Assembly (NCBI RefSeq): GCF_014654205.1
Contig: NZ_BNAW01000051.1
Span: 1-64,000 of the forward strand
Source: Amycolatopsis bullii
Lineage (GTDB): Bacteria > Actinomycetota > Actinomycetes > Mycobacteriales > Pseudonocardiaceae
Reading direction: 5' to 3'
Length of the DNA stretch: 64,000 bases
Shown one piece after another: positions 58,500 to 64,000 of this stretch (positions are counted from its first letter, which is position 1; the number at the start of each line of letters is the position of its first letter). The notes below the pieces were generated by a model. That model ran no database searches. It was not told the DNA's origin and saw nothing but the letters and a program-made list of their open reading frames with translations. The translations under genes and the position numbers were made by a program.

Positions 58500-59061
58500 C
58501 CCTGAGTGGCCGTCCAACGTCCGCGAGTTCAGAGCGTCGAACCTTGCTCCTTCAAAGTTGAGTATCAAAGGCACTGTAGCTCCGGCCATGATCGACGTTC
58601 TGCAATCCCGCTCGGTCGGCGAGGCGCCGCTCGTGGTACGCGCCGCCGCTCCGCTCCGAGTTACGCACCTGACGATTGACGACCCCGGTCGGGTGGGTAG
58701 GCCGTCAGCACGGGGACGTGATCTCGCGGATCAGGCGATGGCCCGCCGGGATGACCAGCTCCACCGCCGGGGCGGTGCAGGACAGTGAGGTCATTCCCGC
58801 AGACCGCCGTCGTCACATGCACAAATGACACCCTGAACCGCCGCCGAATCTTCTAGAATGCCACAGGTGCTGCGCAATGCGGGGCCGATCCGATTCGCGA
58901 GCGGTGTAGTGAAATTGCCCTCCCTTTGCGCAGGGCCTTGAGCTCACCGGTGTTTTCCAGTTCGGGTTAAAGCATAGCATATCGGGTTTTGAAGTCCAGT
59001 CTAATGGCTGCGCTGATGCTGCTGGACCCTGTTTAGTAAAGCCGCCTTTGGCTGGTGGGCG
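58500..59061. other. Non-coding stretch
   Basis: 562 bp with no supported gene. 58830-59040 is clearly lower in GC (for example GGTTAAAGCATAGCATATCG) and may be foreign DNA lying at the 3' side of the WhiB fusion gene. Confidence 0.4.
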
Positions 59062-59715
59062 CTACTTCTTCCTCCGGAGCCTCGACTGGCGTCGGCGGTT
59101 CCGCTCATAAGCAGAGTGGACAATGCGAAACGAGGTGCATCTGCAACGGTGCTTGCTATATCGAGGGTTTGTTCCGTGAGACGGCAGAATTCGGACAGCC
59201 TCAGGCCTCGCTAACTTCTCGCGTTCGCCTGGGGACAGTCCGCCCCATAGTCCCCATGGATCGTGATTGGCCAGGGCTAAGGCCAGGCAAGGCTCTCGCA
59301 CTTCGCAGCTGGTGCAGATCACGCGACACGATGCAAGTTGGTCTGGATCGGTGGAGTGCCAGTCGAGGTCGGGGCGGCTACGGCAGGCCGCCTTGTGATG
59401 CCACTGAGCCTCGTTGTTGGCCATGGGGCGCGTCAGTTGTTGGTTCCCCTGCGGGCGCGCGCGGGAGCTGAGCAGCGCCAAGCGTTGAAAGTGTGCTCTC
59501 TTTGCGGCATCTGCGCGCTGCCTCCGGGTCACTTCATCCAGGACGCCGTCAGGGTCAACCAATCGTTCGAATCGGGCCAGCGCGGCTCGGCGTGCTGGCG
59601 CCGTTCGCTCTGCCCGGTCTTCGGTGCGTGACCAGGACGTGTGTGCGGCGATGCGTGCTCGAATAGATCGCTGGGCCGGGGTTAGCCCGTGATCTTTTGA
59701 TGACTGATTTTCCAT
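59062..59715 (-). CDS. WhiB-like iron-sulfur protein fused to an element-type N-terminal domain
   Basis: 217 aa, ATG 59715 with GGGAG 8 bp upstream. Residues 8-88 (GLTPAQRSIRARIAAHTSWS, then DEVTRRQRADAAKRAHFQRL) match a short protein usually encoded alone in actinomycete mobile elements. Residues 100-170 are a WhiB domain with Cys111, Cys134, Cys137 and Cys143 for a 4Fe-4S cluster and the GLWGGLSPGER turn. Residues 179-210 (HGTNPRYSKHRCRC, then AYERNRRR) resemble another element-borne module. The protein is probably a redox-sensitive regulator of the element; loss of a stop codon could explain the fusion. Confidence 0.8.
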   Translation of the reverse strand: MENQSSKDHGLTPAQRSIRARIAAHTSWSRTEDRAERTAPARRAALARFERLVDPDGVLDEVTRRQRADAAKRAHFQRLALLSSRARPQGNQQLTRPMANNEAQWHHKAACRSRPDLDWHSTDPDQLASCRVICTSCEVREPCLALALANHDPWGLWGGLSPGEREKLARPEAVRILPSHGTNPRYSKHRCRCTSFRIVHSAYERNRRRQSRLRRKK

Positions 59716-59942
59716 TACTCACTCCCTCTGTTGATTGAGCCCAGGGGGAGGGCGCTCGTCGAACCCTGAATGGAGTTGCCGTTGCTTATCTGCCGCTACG
59801 AGGGCGGCCTGGTTAGAAGGGGCTGACAGGTTTGGTATGTATGCGACTTTCGTGCGCGTAGTGGCTTGTGGTGCCAGCGTGGCCTGGAAGTAGTTGAATC
59901 TTTCGTATCTGGAAGGAGTATGGAGCTGACCTTTTTTGTCAC

Positions 59943-60712
59943 CTACGCGACACTTGGATCCTTTGGTGGATTCTTGCGTGCCTGCACTTGGCCTCGTCGT
60001 GCGGCGATGCCACAACCTGAAGTGAGACTCGCGTGAGGTTCTATGGAGACGATCAAGGCGAATGCGTCGCAGTCTGTGCGTCCGCCCTCATATTGATGCA
60101 CTCGCTTGATAATCCCGAGCGTCAGAGCGACGTCTCGAGCCCGTCGGACGGTCTTGGGGTCGAGGCGTGCGTGCTCCGACCATCGGCGTACGGAGATCGA
60201 GCCTTGGGTCGTGGCGATGGCGTGCGCAAGCGCATCGAGCGCGGCGCGCAGGCTGCTGACGCGCACCCCACCGATCGTGTCGGCTCGCACCCTGGCCCTT
60301 GACAAGCGTTGGTCGAGGGCTGTTTGCAGCTCAGCTGAACCTGTCGAGCGAAGCGATATGGTGACTCTCGCCTGCCGTCGTCGTCGCAGCGAATCCCGAG
60401 CCGAAGCCGACGTGGCCTGCGTTCCTCTGCTTCCCTGAGCGCGGGCAAGCAGCGATCACGGCGCCACGCGTCACGTCCGATGTAAGCTGCCTGAGTTGGC
60501 GACGCTCTGTAGAAGTGGTCCCAGGCTTGCTGCTCAGTGAGAGTGGATTCGGCTGCGGCGATCGTGGTGGCCGGCGCCCAGAACCATCGTCGCCACGCCT
60601 TCTCGCCGATCTCGCGGGCTTTGGTGCCGGTGAGGTTGGCAAAGGCCCAAGCGTGCGCGGTGGTGTGGCCGGCGCGAGCAAGCGCGAGGGCGTGACCGTA
60701 CTCGGCCGAGCT
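59943..60712 (-). pseudogene. Integrative-element protein, 5'-truncated and frameshifted
   Basis: The 5' part reads GHALALARAGHTTAHAWAFA, NLTGTKAREIGEKAWRRWFW and WDHFYRASPTQAAYIGRDAW. After a frame change near 60440 it continues ELQTALDQRLSRARVRADTI, SSLRAALDALAHAIATTQGS and the helix-turn-helix-like HARLDPKTVRRARDVALTLG, ending at 59943 (a start at TTG 60305 would give 120 aa). The beginning is lost where it meets the FAH-family fragment at about 60713. It may be a replication-type protein; not identified. Confidence 0.45.
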
Positions 60713-60714
60713 CC

Positions 60715-61118
60715 GGTTCCGGCACGTTGTTGGCCGAATCGGCGCGGATGGCGATCGGCTCACCGTCGGTGACCACCCGCCACGCGGCCGACTTGAAGAA
60801 CAACTCCGGCCGCTTCGCGCGGTACACCCGCGCGTAGACGTCCTCATCGGCGCACTCCTCGCGTCGCGCCTCCTCGGACCGCAGATAGGTCACCCCGGCG
60901 GCCCACACCTCCATCCGCCCGTCCAGCGGCGGTAGCAGCCGCGTTCCGGCCGTGGACACGGGCTCGCCGGCGGCCTCGGCCAGCTCGCGGATCTCGGCTA
61001 CGGGGCGCCGCAGCAGGTCACTCGTCGATGCCACCGCGAGCGGTCGCAGCTGCTCACCGGTGAGCAGGCCGACGCGGACCGCGCCGGTTCCGTCGGCGAA
61101 CCGCACCAGATGGCTCAT
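60715..61118 (-). pseudogene. Fumarylacetoacetate hydrolase-family gene, N-terminal part only
   Basis: ATG 61118 (AGGAGG upstream). 135 residues match the sugar-acid-related FAH family: LLPPLDGRMEVWAAGVTYLR, SEEARREECADEDVYARVYR and RPELFFKSAAWRV, then ADSANNVPEPEL. The catalytic beta-fold with the metal-binding Glu/Asp should follow PEPEL but is replaced by mobile-element DNA. The start and promoter remain, so a useless 194-residue product could be made. Confidence 0.8.
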
Positions 61119-61236
61119 CCGGACCTCCTTCGTTCAGGGACGAACCTACGGAGTGCCGAGCGTGGCGGTCAACGAGTGCCGAACCGCCGGGAGCCGGGGC
61201 AGGCGGACGCGCCCGCCTGCCCCGCGTGCCCACCCG

Positions 61237-62697
61237 TCAGGGAACGATCTCCATCTGCGCCATCATGCCGAGGGTCGAGTGGTCGAGGAAGTGACAGTGG
61301 TACACGTACCGGCCGACGTAGTCGGTGAAGGTGGTCTGCAGCCGGACCCACTCACCCGGACCGAGGAAGACCGTGTCCTTGCGGCCCACGTCGTCCGGTC
61401 CCGGCGGGCCGCCGTTGCGGTCGAGCACGCGGAATTGCTCGAGGTGCAGGTGGAACGAGTGGGGCGCACCGAAGACGGTGTCGGTGTTGCGGACGGTCCA
61501 GATCTCGGTCGCGCCGCGCTTGACCTTGATGTCCACCCGGTTGGGGTCGTAGACCTGCTCGTTGACCAGGCCGACGAAGGTCGTCTCGTCGAACCGCATG
61601 GTGATTTCCCGCTGGACGGTCGCCGTCCCCGGCGCGGGCAACGGCCGCAACGTGGCGGGCACGCGGCTGCTGTCGGGCGCGAGGCGCGTCACGTCGAATC
61701 GGAGCACCGGTCCCGAGATGTCCTTGAGCACCAGGTGCGAACCCAGGGGCACCTGCGAGAAGTCGACCACGATGTCGACCCGCTCCGCGGATCCGAGCAG
61801 GATTTCCGACCGCGGCACCGGCGCGGGCAGCAGCCCGCCGTCGGAGGCGATCTGCGTCATCTGGACGCCGCCCAGGGTGAGGCGGAACTGCCGCTCGTTG
61901 GAGGTGTTGAGCAGCCGGAACCGGTACTTGCGGGCCGCGACCTGGAAGTACGGGTTCACCACACCGTTGGTGAGGATGGTGGTGCGGTCCGGGGGGAAGT
62001 TCGGGTAGACCATGGCCCCGTTGGCGTCGAGCTGGATGTCGCGGAGCATGATCGGCACGTCGTACTGTTCCGAAGGCAGGTTCAGGCCGCGCTCCGCCTC
62101 GTCGTCGAGGATGTAGAAGCCGTGGAGTCCCCGGTAGACGTTCTCGGCCTCGAGGTGGTGGGCGTGGTCGTGGTACCAGAGGGTCGCGCCCTGCTGGCGG
62201 TTCGGGTAGTGGTAAGTCCGGCTCTGCCCCGGGTCGAGCAGGTCCATCGGGTAGCCGTCGTCGGCCTGGGCGTTGTGCCCGCCGTGCAGGTGCACGTTGG
62301 ACGGGACGTCCAGCTGGTTGGTGAACGTCACCTCCACCGGCGTGCCGGTCCTGGCGCGGATCGTGGGCCCGACGAACTGGCCGCCGAACGAGCGCACCGG
62401 CGCCGGCTTGCCGGGCAGGAAGGCGTGCTGCGCCGCCTTGATCGGGATCTTGTACACGTCTACGCCGTCGCCGCGCCGCATCGGCGTCAGCTGCTGCGGT
62501 ATCGGCAGCCGCTGGGAGAACAAAACCCCCAGCCCCGCCGCCGGGCGGCCCCCGCCCGCCGCGGAGCCCGCGGCCGGGGCATGCCCGGTGTGTTCCGCGG
62601 CGCTCGGTTCCCGGGTCAGTGCCGAAGGCAGCAGCGCCGCCCCACCGACCACGCCTCCGGCCGTCGCCCACCCCAGTAGTTTTCTTCGGTTCAACAT
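61237..62697 (-). CDS. Tat-exported multicopper oxidase
   Basis: 486 aa from ATG 62697 (GAGGAG upstream). Twin-arginine leader (NRRKLLGWATAGGVVGGAAL). Three cupredoxin domains with all copper motifs: HLHGGHNAQADDGYP, WYHDHAHHLEA, HSFHLHLEQFRV and the T1/T2-T3 motif YHCHFLDHSTLGMMAQMEI with an axial Met. It resembles CotA/phenoxazinone-synthase/bilirubin-oxidase-type enzymes acting on phenols or metals outside the membrane. No copper chaperone or regulator nearby. Confidence 0.92.
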   Translation of the reverse strand: MLNRRKLLGWATAGGVVGGAALLPSALTREPSAAEHTGHAPAAGSAAGGGRPAAGLGVLFSQRLPIPQQLTPMRRGDGVDVYKIPIKAAQHAFLPGKPAPVRSFGGQFVGPTIRARTGTPVEVTFTNQLDVPSNVHLHGGHNAQADDGYPMDLLDPGQSRTYHYPNRQQGATLWYHDHAHHLEAENVYRGLHGFYILDDEAERGLNLPSEQYDVPIMLRDIQLDANGAMVYPNFPPDRTTILTNGVVNPYFQVAARKYRFRLLNTSNERQFRLTLGGVQMTQIASDGGLLPAPVPRSEILLGSAERVDIVVDFSQVPLGSHLVLKDISGPVLRFDVTRLAPDSSRVPATLRPLPAPGTATVQREITMRFDETTFVGLVNEQVYDPNRVDIKVKRGATEIWTVRNTDTVFGAPHSFHLHLEQFRVLDRNGGPPGPDDVGRKDTVFLGPGEWVRLQTTFTDYVGRYVYHCHFLDHSTLGMMAQMEIVP

Positions 62698-63088
62698 CAC
62701 CGCTCCTCGGAGCTCATTGTTGTTTTCGGCACCGGATTCCGGCGCTTCTCCCCGCAGCGATACTCTGTCGTGAGGAGCGAGCGGGCATCTCCCTAAATGC
62801 GAAATCTTCACCGCAAGGGTGAGAGTCCAAAGAAGGAATAGATCGGCTCGCCGACCGGGCGTGATGTTTAGGTCACTGTGCCGAACGGCCGATCCACCCT
62901 TTGGTCGCGGGTAATTTTCCCACCGGCGCGACCCGCTCACCAACTCGATCATTCAGTCAAAAGGGACAACCGCTGAATGTCGCGGAATATGGGGAAGTGC
63001 TCGAGGAGGTGATTCGGGATCAAGAGGCGATGCGGAAAGTAGCCAGGGGATCGCCTTGTGCAAGCGGAACGGGACGAGGCAACACAAA
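62698..63088. other. Stretch upstream of the oxidase, no gene seen
   Basis: 391 bp. Promoter region of the oxidase plus sequence up to a terminator. No frame has usable coding features; a moderately AT-rich block at 62930-63010 stands out. Confidence 0.4.
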
Positions 63089-63123
63089 GGGCCCGTGAGC
63101 GGCGGTGTGCTGCTCACGGGCCC
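63089..63123 (-). terminator. Terminator of a tRNA-Pro locus
   Basis: GGGCCCGTGAGC (63089-63100) pairs perfectly with 63112-63123 across 11 nt, 13 bp after the tRNA-Pro 3' end. On the minus strand it is followed by TTTGTGTT. Confidence 0.75.
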
Positions 63124-63136
63124 TGCAAGTGTGTCC

Positions 63137-63174
63137 GTCGGGCTGACAGGATTTGAACCTGCGACCCCTTGACC
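63137..63174 (-). repeat. tRNA-Pro 3' half (attachment-site scar)
   Basis: On the minus strand this is GGTCAAG, then GGGTC, the T-arm GCAGGTTCAAATCCTGT and the acceptor CAGCCCGA, the last 38 nt of an actinobacterial tRNA-Pro from the anticodon loop on. The 5' half is absent. Site-specific elements leave exactly such a 3' duplicate at one end. Confidence 0.75.
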
Positions 63175-63179
63175 TGCCG

Positions 63180-64000
63180 CCGAGACCGGGTCGGCAGGCA
63201 CGAGCGCCGGTGAGGGGACGGGCAAGCGTCCCGGCCATGGGCGGTCTTCGAGCACGGGGCGTCGGGGTTCGCCCCATGGAATGAGCCGGACGCGCTCGCC
63301 GGGGCCGCGGCCGCCGTCCAGCAGCGGAGTGTACACCGCGTCGGGGCCGAGCAGGCCCTGGATCCGTACCAGTGCCCGGCCGGCGCGCTCGGCGGCGTCG
63401 GCGTCCTGGCCGATCGCGCCGAGCTGCAGCTGCAGCGCCTGCCCGCCGACGACCTCCTCGGGATCGAGGGTCAGCCGCACGATCCCGGCGCTGGGGCGGT
63501 CGCCGTCGCGGACGGTGAGCCAGCCTTCGCATTGCCAGCGCACCCGGTCCGCAGGAGCGCGGGCGGTCAGTGGCTCGGCGCACCGCCACACTCGCACCCG
63601 CTGCTCACCGGCCTCGGTGAGCGCGGTGATCGTCAGCCGGGTGCAGGCGAGCCCGTGTCGGGCGAGTCCGGCGAAGAACCGTTCGCCGAGGGTCTTGGCG
63701 ACGAACGCGGCTTCGTCGACCCGCTGCAGCGGATGCTCGAAGGTCTCGGTGATCGCCAGATCCGGCGGGAGAGCTCGGCGGACCGGCGGTCGCTGCGTGA
63801 GGCCCCGGGCGAGCCGGTGCGCGATGATTGCGTCCCGTGGAAACCTGCCGGCGATCTCACGTTCGGTGAGCGCGGCGAACGCGCCGAGCGTGCGCAGGCC
63901 CAGCCGCTGCAGCAGCCCGACTAGTTCGTCCCGCTCCTCGCCCGGCTGGTCCGGTTCAGCGACCGGCAAGGGAGCCAGGAAGCCGGCTGCCCCTCCAGGC
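63180..64000 (-). pseudogene. ImuB/DNA polymerase Y-family-like gene, 3' end lost; 5' end beyond window
   Basis: The frame enters from the right edge (GFLAPLPVAEPDQPGEERDE) and matches ImuB-type Y-family polymerase-like proteins of the ImuA'-ImuB-DnaE2 mutasome (LLQRLGLRTLGAFAALTERE, then DEAAFVAKTLGERFFAGLAR, RVWRCAEP). The similarity stops at SPALVPADPV near 63190, where the tRNA-Pro scar begins; the usual further C-terminal region, including the clamp/ImuA' contact tail, is missing. Readthrough stays open to 62953 but is not sensible. DNA damage tolerance by this copy is probably lost. Confidence 0.75.

Noticed and set aside
58495-58788. 97-codon plus-strand frame
   Set aside because: Poor codon bias and no motif; probably non-coding.

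Overview
The window comes from a high-GC actinomycete. Codon bias, frequent GTG starts, 4-bp GTGA/ATGA gene overlaps, a WhiB-type protein and a modular polyketide synthase all point there; a member of the Pseudonocardiaceae such as Amycolatopsis is my guess, not something the sequence proves. It holds three working blocks set in a large amount of genomic wreckage: at least seventeen truncated or frameshifted genes and several mobile-element scars.

Layout. 1-6.3 kb: the 3' end of a type I PKS gene (methylmalonyl-type AT, B-type KR, no thioesterase), translationally coupled to a valine/leucine-type amino-acid dehydrogenase. 6.3-13.5 kb: membrane protein, clipped TPR protein, DinB-like protein divergent from an AraC regulator, a DUF4436-like membrane protein, and remnants of AdhP, maleylacetate reductase, F420-dependent dehydrogenase and an unknown gene. 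13.6-14.3 kb: a degenerate tRNA-Leu-like repeat and an AbrB-type protein.

14.8-38.6 kb is the core: a plant cell-wall glycan (arabinogalactan/pectin) locus. A DeoR-headed, LacI-like regulator precedes a sugar ABC operon (binding protein, two permeases, D-2-hydroxyacid dehydrogenase, DUF2264 protein). Two divergent enzyme sets follow. The minus-strand set reads GH59, alpha/beta hydrolase, GH43, SGNH esterase, GH30 endo-1,6-galactanase type, then a BNR_4 beta-propeller protein. The plus-strand set reads CE12 rhamnogalacturonan acetylesterase, PL9 pectate lyase, GH43_24-type exo-1,3-galactanase, then a GH53 galactanase broken by a conjugative-element fragment. LacI-type palindromes (GAAAGCGCTTTC) lie upstream of both sets. 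Most products carry secretion signals, so polymers would be cut outside the cell and oligosaccharides imported by the ABC system. GH59 has a one-base frameshift, and GH53 and a second GH43 are broken, so the locus appears to be decaying.

38.6-43.9 kb: scars of a conjugative element, a frameshifted ricin-like lectin, a broken 2Fe-2S subunit, an SDR with a divergent TetR regulator and operator, an amidohydrolase, and a broken TIGR04141-type gene with an IS end. 44-50.4 kb: a stress-type group (HPF/RaiA, AI-2E family permease, MerR, Hsp20, general stress protein). 50.5-53.4 kb: IS110 and IS256 remnants around a formate/nitrite-type transporter, then a second copy of the tRNA-Leu-like repeat. 53.4-60.7 kb: M50-like protease, integrative-element-type small genes, an ALAS-like pseudogene with an MFS exporter, and a WhiB fusion protein. 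60.7-64 kb: a truncated FAH-family gene, a Tat-exported multicopper oxidase, and a tRNA-Pro 3'-half attachment scar ending a truncated ImuB-like gene that runs off the window.
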